Part shown: positions 42,886 through 52,652 of the stretch, piece by piece
How the letters are laid out: every line of letters begins with the position of its first letter
Position numbering within the stretch: position 1 is the stretch's first letter
Assembly: GCA_039583875.1 (NCBI GenBank)
Contig: CM077149.1
Location: 20,907,194 to 20,971,193 of the forward strand
Direction: 5' to 3'
Origin: Platanthera guangdongensis
Lineage: Eukaryota > Streptophyta > Magnoliopsida > Asparagales > Orchidaceae
DNA: 64,000 nucleotides
The notes under the pieces: generated by a model
Database searches by the model: none
Told to the model about the DNA's origin: nothing
The model's input: only the letters and a program-made list of their open reading frames with translations
Translations under genes and position numbers: made by a program

Positions 42886-45738
42886 ATGTCGCCCAAGCTA
42901 GAAGAGAATGTGAATGAAGGATATGAACTCGTGCGACATGCATTTGATGACGCGGAACCTGAGATCAAAGGCGTGATAACCCTAATAGCAGAGACTGGGT
43001 TAGAATTTCTTGTTTCAGAACCGATCAAGATCTGGAAGAAGGAGGTCCTGGAGTTTCTGAATGCAGCATCACTAGATGAGTCAGGACTTAAGATTAAGTC
43101 AAGAGTTCATGGGGCAAAGGTGAAGGTTTTTCCTAAGAGTTTGAGAAAGGTACTACAACTACCGAGGACAAAGGAAGAAGATGATGTTTCTGCTTCTAAG
43201 ACTAGAGAAGCATTGACATGGTGTGGTTTGGACTCCAACATGAAAATTGGATCTGTGTTCAATAGAAAGGGAATGAATATGAAAGGCAAATTCTTATCTG
43301 AAATTGTTGGCAAAGTCATCCTGAGCAAGCCTGGAGTCCATGACAGAATCTCAGCTCATATGTTTAGCCTCATGACAAGGATAATATTCAAACTAAATAC
43401 TGATTGGGCTGCAGTTATGTTTTATAAGATTAAATAAAGTATGAAGAAGCCAAATCTGGGTAGAATACTAAGTCTTTACCTAGCTGGCAGTATACCTGAG
43501 GTAATGAACCAAGCTGCAAGTTCAAAGATTAACCACATGAGGAAGATGGATATGAGAATCTTCTCTAGGTGGGACAGAGTATTAACCAAGGAAATGCCAA
43601 CTCCAGTAAAGGACACACCCCTGAAGAAGAAGAAGAAGACAGCCCCTGTGGCTCAAGAATCCTCAAGCAGCTCTGAAGAGCAAGTTGTTTTTACTCCTGA
43701 TGAGGAAGAGACTGGAAATGCTGGACAATCTCCAGCAAGACAAGAAGATGCAGAAAGGCAGGGGGAGCTACCACCAGCAAGCCCAATTCACTTGGATCCA
43801 CTCCAGGGGGAGCCCTTACTTGTGGAAGAGCCAACTCCACTAGAGAGTGAACAAGCTACCCACACAATACTTGAGCAAACACAAACACATAGCCAACCCC
43901 AGGATGTTGTCATGGAAGACACATCTGTTGCTGATCAAGTGGTTGATGAGATAAGAGATTCTCCAACCCTTCCTCAACAGGAATTTACCCTAGAAGAGCT
44001 ATTCCCAGACCTTCTACAAACTGACTTTGAGAGAGAAAAAGCTGTTGCTGGGGGGGAGAAAGTAATTATTGAGGGGGAGCATTTGGAGATTGAAGAAGAA
44101 ACTGCAGGCAAAGAGACTGAGAAGCCCAAGGATGCTGAGTAGGTTCCTAGGACTGACAAGGATTTACCTCCTAGCCAAAAGGAAAGAGTTGAAATAGCCA
44201 GCACATCTGCTTCAGAAGATGAAGAGGCTGCAAGAGCCAAGAAGAGGAAATTTCAAGTCTTCAAGAGGAGGAGCCAGACATATAAAAAGGCACTGCAAAC
44301 AATTGCTCCACAACCTGCCCCATCTACTGACTACAGTTCACTGATGGTGGCATTACAGATAAAGCTGGATGAGCACAGACAAGCTATAGAAAAGTATATA
44401 GATGAGGAGCATAAGTCATTGCAATTTGATCTGGCCCAAGACATCAAGTCAATCAGATTTGAAATGAATCTGAACAAGAAAGAAATGACTGACTGCTTTC
44501 ATAAGGGAGGAAATCCAGTAGTCTATCTGGCCACTCATCAGGAAAAGATCAAAACACAAGTAGGTGATATTACAGTGAAGCAAGGCTATGTCCTGGAGAA
44601 CCAGCTGAGAATGAATGATAATCTCACTGCTTCACACAATGCAATAGTAACAGAAATGAAGAATATAGCTACTGGTCAGACTACAGCAAGTGCTACAGCT
44701 AAGGAAGAATCTGATAAAGCCTTACAAGAAGGTATCACTGCTGTTACTTCTGCACTTCAAGATTCCCAGAAGTTAATAACTGAAAAGCTCCAAAGGTTGA
44801 AACCTTTCTACAAAGATGGAGTACATTATCTGAATGCACAGATAAGATTTCAAAAAGATGATCTTAGGGATCACATTGAAAGAGAAGTGATAAAGGGGGA
44901 GAGGGTGTTAGTTAAAGCCAGATCTGATCATGCCAAATGGATTTCAAATTCCATTAGAGCCACCCTTGGATATCCTCCATTATGTGATGATGACAATGTT
45001 GCAGAGTCTGGGATTAATCCTGCATATCTTGGAGGGGAGCAAGCTGAAGTGGCTCAAGTAATATACCCTCCACCAGACTTTGATATGATACATCAAGACA
45101 TACAATCAATGTATAGCCCTCCTGAGGGTATTCAGAAGGTCATCATAGAGAAAGTAGTTCAGCTAGTACCAGAGGCAATTCTGAAAGAACAAGAGGCCTT
45201 ATTAAAGGAACAAGAGACTCAATTGTCTAAGAAAAGATTCAGAGAGCAAGCTGAACTTAGGCCTGATTTTGAACAATGGAGCCCCACTTCCAGAAATATC
45301 ATCTTGACTGCATGGAAGGCTGCCAAGGATAATATCCAGGATAGAAACAAGTGGTATTCTGAACTGGAGTGGAGGAAGCATGAGAACAGGCAAGAGGCTA
45401 TTGTTCAATATAGAAGAAAGGCTAAGATGGGAAAGCTACCTCCTACAGCACAGGAGCCCAGCAAGTACTTTCCAAAGCCTTATCATTACTTTGAAAGGCA
45501 GAAGATCAAAGCTGAAGAATTGAAAAAGAAGGATCTTAAAGGAAAGAAGCCTGCTGCTGCTGATGATACTGAAGCCCCAGTCCAAGCAAAGATACAATCA
45601 GGAAAGGCCATTATGATCAAGGAGCCTGAGCAGCAATATGATAGAATTTTTCTTAAGTTTACTATGTGTAATCAATTGCATTCAACTTTCTGTAAACTTT
45701 TGAATAATGAAAATGTTGAAGTTGTTAGAACAATGTGA
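42886..45738 (+). pseudogene. Element C ORF3, long, two premature stops
   Basis: The ATG at 42886 opens MSPKLEENVNEGYELVRHAFDD. One frame holds to 45738, with TAA at 43435 (GAA to TAA) and TAG at 44140. Layout: conserved N-terminal half with KPNLGRILSLYLAGSIPEVM (43450-43510); Lys run and Ser/Glu/Pro-rich acidic middle; basic cluster KRKFQVFKRRSQTYKKALQ (44240-44300); a long helical, coiled-coil-like region (44340-44800); YPPLCDDD; a basic C-terminal part (WSPTSRNIILTAWKAAKD to KKDLKGKKP). The tail after EPEQQ extends past the stop used in A. No signal peptide or membrane span is visible. It stands where Sireviruses carry an 'env-like' ORF. Confidence 0.87.
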
Positions 45739-45903
45739 TATGTGTTAATTCTATTACATTATTGTTCTGAGATATTTGTGTATACATGTTTTGCTTATAC
45801 ATGTTTATGTACTTACCCTGTTATGTATTACTGTTTTACATCATACTGTGAATTTGTTATGTATGGTGTATATCATTGACTAAGGGTTATGACTTCTCCA
45901 AAT
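45739..45903 (+). other. Element C 3' untranslated region
   Basis: AT-rich sequence ending in the conserved GACTAAGGGTTATGACTTCTCC block, the same as before the A 3' LTR. No gene seen. Confidence 0.7.
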
Positions 45904-45912
45904 AGGGGGAGA
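45904..45912 (+). other. Element C polypurine tract
   Basis: AGGGGGAGA, one base before the 3' LTR start at 45914. Confidence 0.88.
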
Positions 45913-45913
45913 T

Positions 45914-47852
45914 TGTTAGGTACATTGGAAAATATGTACCTGATTTGAAGAAGCCTCACCCTACTCAATGATATACATCAAGGTGTATTTGATGTATTTT
46001 GAGTTACCTTGTGCAGGTTAAGTAATTGCAGGGAAAGCATGAAAAGTTTCTAAGTCAATGTGTCGACAACCAGAAGAAAAGTGTCCACACTTAAGAAGAC
46101 TTGTGTCAAAACCCAGAGAAGCTTTGTCGACACTTGGAGTGATTGTGTCGACACCAGGAATGCAGAGTCGACACCAGAAGGAAAGTGTCGACACATACGG
46201 GCTGTGTCGACACTCAATGAAGAAATGTCCAGAGAAGCTGTGTCGACACTTAAAAGCAGTATCAACACCCAGAGGAACTTTGTCGACATCAGAAAGTGTC
46301 GACACTAGGAGGCTGTGTCGACACTAAACAAAAGTTCAACAAAGTTCAAGTACAAGTGTCGACACTAGGAGGCTGTGTCGACACTCAGCAAACTTCAACA
46401 GAGTTTAAGTATAAGTGTCGACATAATGAAAAATGTGTCGACACACAGCAAAAGTCTTAACACATGAAGAAAGTGTCGACATTAGGAAGATGTGTCGACA
46501 CTCAGCAAATTTCAATAAAGTCTAAGTACAAGTGTCGACACAAAGGAGATGTGTCGACACTCAGCAAAAGTATCAACACAGAAGGCTTGTGTCGACACTA
46601 AGAAAATGTGTCGACACTTAGCAAGTATCAACACAAGAAGATGTGTCGACACAAAGGAGTTGTGTCAACAATTACAAGAAATCAACTAAGTACTGAAGAA
46701 CAAGGAGTTGTGTCGACACACAATATCAGTGTCGACACATTCTGGAGAAGCAGTGTCGAGAAGTAATTTCTACAACACAAGAAGTTGTGTCGACACCATG
46801 AAGGCTAGTGTCGACACTTAGTCTACTTGTGTCGACACTTGGTCTATAAGTGTCGACACTTAAAGACTGACTGTCTCGACACTTTCAGACAGTTACAAAA
46901 AATTCAAGAAGTGACTGGATGACTTGACAGCTGCCATTCCAGCCGGTCTACTGCAACTGTCAGAGCTGTCAGAAAGTTGTTAGGAACCGGATCAGCCGGT
47001 CACCATGAGGAAAGTCTATATAAAGGCTTATACATTCAACAGATAAGAAGAGTTGGAAATCAACAAAGTGAAGAACAATACAACTAGAAGAAGACCTTCA
47101 AGTGACGATCTAAGAAGTTGGAGAGAGAGAGCTCCTTCCAAGAAGACAGCTGTTGAACCAGGCTGTGAAGAAAAGATTCAGATTGAGATCTGATTCTTAA
47201 AGTCAGTAGTGATTGAAGATTAGCTGCATAGAGACTCAACCCTACTGTGTTCTAAATTCAAGAAGCTTTGAAGGAAGCCAAGGGAGGTTGATCTCAGCAA
47301 AGTTCTTCCAAGAACTCATCAAGAAACCTATCAACTCTTCTCTCTTATTCTGAGTTGAGGGTATATACATTGTAATTTTAATTTCTTGTAGGATCCTTAG
47401 AGATCTGAGTTGTAAGCCTGAAATTATAAAGGCTGAGTGGTAGGGCCTGTGTGCCTGAGTGTAGGAGATTCATTTCTCTGAGTGTAGGCCTTGTTGAGGG
47501 CTGAGTGTAGGCCTTATTGAAGGCTGAGTGTAGGTCTTTGTGAAGACTGAGTGGTAGGGCATTGAGCCTGAGTTGTAGGAACCTGTTTGGGGTTCTGAGT
47601 GTAAGATCTGAGGATCTGAGGAATAATGGAGGAGTTTGGCCGAATCTAGTACATACTAGATAGACGAAGGGGGAAAGTGGATGTACCCAGACCTTGGGGA
47701 ACCACTATAAACTGTGTGTACTCTGTGTGTGAATGATTCTGTGGTTGCTGTTTTATGTTCTGTGAATTCTGTGATTTATTCTGCCTAAAAGTTTAAACAG
47801 ATTAAGGTCACCTATTCACCCCCCTCTAGGTGATTAGGTACAATTTCTTTCA
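45914..47852 (+). repeat. Element C 3' LTR
   Basis: 1939 bp, starting TGTTAGGTACATTGG and ending TTTCTTTCA, followed by GTGCC. It contains a palindrome array (46059-46882), TATATAAAG at 47017 and CTGAGTGTAGG repeats. In this copy more palindromes near its start have decayed (GTGTCCACAC, GTGTCAAAAC) than in the 5' LTR. Confidence 0.94.
46059..46882 (+). repeat. U3 array of GTGTCGACAC palindromes (C, 3' LTR)
   Basis: Same units and order as 21044-21866. Several of the first units carry substitutions in the palindrome; the rest are intact. Confidence 0.92.
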
Positions 47853-48414
47853 GTGCCTTCAAGGTAGAACATGAGGAGATTCAAATGTACCATCATGGAC
47901 CATTTAAGTTTGGTGCACCTTCTCCAACACTCAAGAATAAGGCAGTTACCTGTTCTCAGGATCTCTCAACCCAAAATCAGACAAGGGGCAAGTTTGTCAG
48001 CAAGCCAGACTTGGGCATATCTGAGGCGATCAAGAGTATGTTTTCTGAAAAGAAGACTACTACTAGTAGGGCTCAAGATATTACAAGTACTTCTACTGCC
48101 AAACATGTCCCAAGTCAGACTGTGGGTGGAAGATACAAGAAAAAGGTTGTTGATGTACCTTCTAGACTGAGAGCTGCTAACATCACTTGTACAAGACTAG
48201 CTCTTAAAAGAATGCACAATATTTATGAGTGTTGGTGCTGTGGCAATGTGGGCCAATATGCTATAGATTGCTGGCACAATACAAGTGTGCTTAAAGTAAG
48301 AGATATCTTACCTGTCAAAAGAGTTGCAGGTAGGCATGATTATTATCCAACTAACATGTAGCTAGGATCTTATAAGAATTGGGGTACTAAGGTTAACTGA
48401 TTTATGCCTTTTAG
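47853..48414 (+). pseudogene. Element B gag, 3' part, with intron-like end
   Basis: Continues B gag after insertion C (GTGCC duplicate at 47853-47857). It shows a Lys/Ser-rich stretch and the second knuckle CWCCGNVGQYAIDC (near 48229), in which the zinc-binding His is replaced by Gln. The segment 48296-48414 (119 nt) begins AAA/GTAAGA and ends GCCTTTTAG/GTTAGT, at the same place as the GT...AG segments of C and F. A TGA lies inside it. Because 119 is not a multiple of three, only its removal would keep gag and pol in one frame. Confidence 0.78.
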
Positions 48415-51105
48415 GTTAGTTCAAGTGGACATACCCCTAAATGGTACTTGGATAGTGGTTGTTCAAGGAACATGACTAGAACAAGGAGAATGCTAAAGGA
48501 TTACACTCAGTAAAGAATGGACCCAAAGTCATCTTTGGAGGTTCTGATAGGGGAGTGACTGAAGGGTACAGTAAGATGACAAATGACATAATTACTATCA
48601 CACAGGTAGCTTATGTGAAAGGTTTGTAACATAACCTAATAAGCATAAGCCAACTATTTGATCTTGGCAATGACATTTCTTTCCTCAAGGATGATTGCCA
48701 AATTAGGAGGTCAAGTGACTAAGAGATCATCTTGACGGACGCTAGGAGAGGAAATATCTAGTGTTTTAATTATGTTTGTGATAGTAAGGACTCTCATATA
48801 TGCCTTGCTGTAGATGAGAAAGTCTCATATTATGTCCAATGGCAAAAGAGGCTGGCTCAACTGAACTATAATACCATAGGCAAACTCTTTAGTGAAGAGT
48901 TAGTTAGAAATGGCCCCTAGTTGAAATGCACTAGGGAGGGTATCTGCTCTCCATTCCAAAAGGGCAAACAAACTAAGTCCTCCTTCAAGATCATTATGGT
49001 CAAAGACTCAGTGAGGTGCCTATATCTCCTGCATATGGACTTATTTGGTACTATGCCAGTTCAAAGTATAGGTAGTGAAGTCTACACCCTTATGGTTGTT
49101 GATGACTTTTCTAGGTTTTCTTAGGTGTTCTTCCTTAAGAGAAAGGATGAAACTCTTGAAGTCTTAAAGATGTTTGTCAAGCAGATACAGAATGTACTAT
49201 GGTCAAAATCAGAAGTGACCCTAGGACTGAATTTCAGTCTGCAAGCATGACAAGGTTCAATGAAGAGCAAGGGATTCACCAGGAATTCTCCTCTCCTAGA
49301 ACACCCCAGGAAAAAGGAATTGCTGAGAGGAAAAATAGAACTCTCATAGAGGCTGGTAGGAACTTGTTAAGTGATACATCTCTCCCAGAATATTTTTGGA
49401 TTGAGGCACAAAACAATACATGTCATGTCCTTAATAGGGCTTCCATCACCAAAACCCACAAGAAGACTATCAATGAGATCTTGAAAGACAGAAAACAAAA
49501 CATATCTTAATTTAGTATTTTTTATAGCAAGTGTTATGTACTGAATAATAGAAAGTCCTATGTGACTAAGTTTGCTTCCAAGTCCCATGAAGGGATCTTT
49601 ATTAGGTACAACAACAACAACAATTGAGCATATAGTATCTACAACTTGAGAATTCAAGTTGTAGAAGTGTCAGTTCATATTGTCTTTGATGAATCAAACA
49701 TCATTAACTATGAGCTACCTAGCACCTCTTCTAGTTATGTATGCATAGAAAAGGTGATGGACAAGCTCACCATCAAGGAAGATGATCTAGTAGTCCAAGA
49801 TACGAGAAAAGATGTGTGTTGTCCAGAGGGAGCACAAGACTCACAAGTTGAGGATGAAGAACAACTAGCTGAAGACAATGGAGAACAGCAAGCTGAAGTT
49901 AGATTGCCTCCAGCTCTAAGGCATCTAAGGGTTCATCCAGCACACCAAATCATTGGTGAGGCGAGCCAAGGAGTATTGAACAGAAGTAAGATTATTAACA
50001 TAGCACTCTACTAAAGTTTCCTATCACAAGTAGATCCCAAGAAGTTTGAAGAGGCAATCAAAGACTAATTCTGGATTAGAGCAATGCAGGAAGAATTGAA
50101 CCAGTTCAAGATATGTAAAGTCTGAAAGCTGGTTCCCAAACCTATGAGACATATTGTCATATGAACTAAATGGATCTACAGAAATAAGTTAGATGAGAAT
50201 GGCATTATTGTCAAGAACAAGGCAATACTAGTGGCTAAAGGATATATGCAAGAAGAAGGGAATGATTTTGATCAAACATTTCCACAGTAGCCAGATTGGA
50301 AGAAATAAGACTCTTCCTTGTATTTGCTACCTACCAAGGATTCGAAGTTTATCAGATGGACGTGAAGTCAGCTTTCCTGAATGAGATCTTAAAAGAGGAA
50401 GTTTATGTAGTATAACCATCAGGTTTTATTGACTCTTACTCTCTAGATTTTGTTTATAGGCCCTAGAGCATAGTATGATACTTTGTCTACTTTCCTCATT
50501 GAAAACAAATTCTCAAGGGGGAAAATAGACAAGACCAAATTCCTAAGGGAATCTAAAGACAAGATCATCCTAGTCCGGATATATGTTGATGACATAATCT
50601 TTGGATCTACTGATGACAACCTTTGTAGGAAGTTTGCTAAACTTATGCAAGAGAAGTTTGAGATGAGCATTATGGGTGAGCTCAAGTTCTTCTTGGGACT
50701 GCAAGTTAGACAGACTGATGATGATCTGTCCATATTCCAGTCCAAGTTCACCAGAGAGTTGATTAAGAAATATGGAATGGAGAATACCTCCACCATGAAA
50801 ACTCTCATGGGGCCAAGTATGCCTTTAAACAAAGATAAAGCAGGGAAGCCTGATGATGAAACTTTGTATAGCGGGATAATTGGTTCCCTTCTATACCTCA
50901 CTGCTAGTTGGTCTGACATCATGTATTCTACATGTGTCTGTGCTAGGTATCAGACATGCCCTAAAGATTCTCACTACTCTGCTGTAAAGAGGATCTTGTG
51001 ATATCTTAAGGGCACACCAGATCTTGGCCTTTGGTACCCTAGAAATAGGGATTTTGAACTAATAGGCTATTTAGATGCATATTTTTTAGGATGTAAAGAG
51101 GATAG
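48415..51105 (+). pseudogene. Element B pol (protease to start of RNase H), decayed
   Basis: Pieces in order: protease KWYLDSGCSRNMT (near 48440), zinc region remnants, integrase (LLHMDLFGTMPVQS near 49028, [21 protein letters not shown] near 49298), RT ([10 protein letters not shown] near 50360, [11 protein letters not shown] near 50578 and FFLGLQVRQTDDDL) and the segment before RNase H ([13 protein letters not shown] near 51024). Many stops and indels are present. The G LTR cuts it at 51106, within the D-x-D region preceding RNase H. Confidence 0.88.
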
Positions 51106-52603
51106 TGTTGGAACACCCCATTACTAATTTGGGTCAGGATCACTATGTCTCTAGGAAACCAGTTTTTGACCTCCTGCATAGATCTAAAGGTCAATTAGAA
51201 TTGAGTCTAAGGGTTAGAAGTCTAAGTTTGAAAGCTGCCCTCAAGACCAAGAATCTTTCAGTTTGAGACTAAGTCATATCGTCGAGCTCCGATCGACGAT
51301 CGTCTAGCTCAACTTCGACAGATCGTCGAAATCCATTCGATGATCGCTGAGCTCAACTTCAACAAATCGTCGAACTCCATTCGACGATATGCGAGCTCAG
51401 TTCGACGATCTTGACTCAGCATTGGATCTCTATCTCTGAGCTCAGTTCGACGATCTTTGAGCTCAGATCGACGATTTTTGTTGCTGTCTAAATCCATATC
51501 GCTGAGCTCAGTTCGACGATAGCAGAGCTCAGTTCGACGTTTTCTGATGACTTCAAGGATTTTTCAAGATTCAAATTCAGAACAGTTAAGGAGTTATTCA
51601 ACAATTATTTCAGAAGATTTTCTAGCCGTTTCATTTATTTCTGGACCAAGTTTCAAGGGATTATCAAGGAATGTTTCTTTGGACTTTCCTCCAGGAGACA
51701 TTTGCAATTAAGGATGCAATTAATGCAGACCAATGACTATTCTTGATAGAGGATGTTTTTCTATTCAGTACCAGAGAATAAAAGACAAGATTTTTGAATC
51801 TCTCTCAGATATCAATAATCCTCAGAACACAGATAAGAAGAACAAGAACAATATATTCTCTGTCTCAAAGAATTCTCTGAAGAACACACATCCAAGGAGA
51901 TCAAATTTTCTGAAATCTTCTGATCTCTCTTGTCTCAAATGTTCAAGGCCAACATCTTTCAAGACTCCAGACACCTAACATTTCAGCTGTTGCTGAAATC
52001 ATCTTTTGCTGGAGATCAACTTCTGAAGGCCTATCACCCTACAACAAAGCTTCTTTTCCTGAACATCTCAAGGACTCAGGGGGAGCTTTGACACCATCAA
52101 ATCCACATAGTCTTCTCAGCTACTTTGAGAAAGAGAAGACTTCCATCACTCTCTCACCCCCATCTCTATAAAGGGTTTCTCAAACTCCCTTCAAAAGTTT
52201 GAGCTTGGTTTTTGAGCACCTTGTCAAAAGCTCATTGGTGGCAAGACACCGGATCAAAAAATCTGATTTGGTTTTTAAGCACCTTATCAAAAGCTCATTG
52301 GTGCCCAGGACACCTGATCAACTCATCCTGCAGTGGATTCCTACCTAGGGTGGTAGAAGAGTGGATGTACCCAAGTTTAGGGGAACCACTATAGATCCTT
52401 GTGTCATCTGGATTGCTTGTCTTTATCTTTTGTTTCTGGTTGTGATTGGTCTGTGATTGTTTTATGATTAGTTTAGTTCTGTGATTAGATTTAATAATTG
52501 CTTCCCTGTTCACTCAGATTACAACAATTGTTGTAAAAAGTTTTCAAGCACCATATACTCTATTCACCCCCTCTAGAGTATATCAGATCTAGCTGCACTT
52601 TCA
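51106..52603 (+). repeat. Element G 5' LTR
   Basis: 1498 bp from TGTTGGAACACCCC to GCACTTTCA. It contains the TTCGACGAT array (51278-51540), a TATAAAGG box at 52167, a duplicated segment around TTGAGCACC...AAAGCTCATTGGTG (52200-52310), and an end block TATTCACCCCCTCTAGAG. Its small open frames (51733-51978 and others) show no recognisable protein. Confidence 0.87.
51278..51540 (+). repeat. TTCGACGAT / ATCGTCGAA array with GAGCTCAG linkers (G U3)
   Basis: The 9-mer TTCGACGAT or its complement ATCGTCGAA, with variants (ATCGACGAT, TTCGATGAT), occurs about ten times, often as GAGCTCAGTTCGACGAT. It is upstream of the TATA box at 52167, as the GTGTCGACAC arrays are in A, C and F. Adjacent units in opposite orientation form inverted pairs. 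Confidence 0.82.
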
Positions 52604-52605
52604 AT

Positions 52606-52618
52606 TGGTATCAGAGCC
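52606..52618 (+). other. Element G primer-binding site
   Basis: TGGTATCAGAGCC, two bases after the LTR end. Confidence 0.9.
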
Positions 52619-52652
52619 AGGTTGGTTAAACATACCACACCTTGTTGGTTGC

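Larger units (their letters stand above)
20898..47852 (+). mobile_element. Copia element C (Sirevirus-like), complete, split by gypsy D
   Basis: Both LTRs (20898-22842 and 45914-47852), the GTGCC target duplication, gag, pol, internal array and ORF3 are present. Gypsy D (25756-40000) sits in the integrase region. Without it the element is about 12.7 kb. Reading frames stay aligned over long stretches but have several stops, and the RT motif is altered to YVED, so it is probably inactive. Confidence 0.94.
17476..51105 (+). mobile_element. Copia element B (old, Sirevirus-like), split by C and cut by G
   Basis: The visible parts are the LTR (17476-18876), primer site, gag (18959-20897), then after the 26.95 kb insertion C the rest of gag and pol (47853-51105), where G interrupts RNase H. 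It is heavily decayed by stops and indels, more than A, C or F, and hosts two insertions, so it is the oldest copia element here. Its LTR has no visible TG start, because gypsy-1 ends exactly where it begins. Gypsy-1 probably inserted into this LTR, leaving the real start upstream of the window. Confidence 0.82.
51106..52652 (+). mobile_element. Copia element G, 5' end only
   Basis: LTR 51106-52603, primer site and 34 further bases of leader, then interrupted by element F at 52653. The rest of G is beyond F, outside the window. Its putative target duplicate is GATAG (51101-51105), not verifiable here. Confidence 0.85.

Noticed and set aside
51733..51978. 81-codon open frame in the G LTR
   Set aside because: It lies wholly within the LTR between the motif array and the TATA box, is Ser/Asn/Lys-rich and low in complexity, and has no homologue among the other elements.
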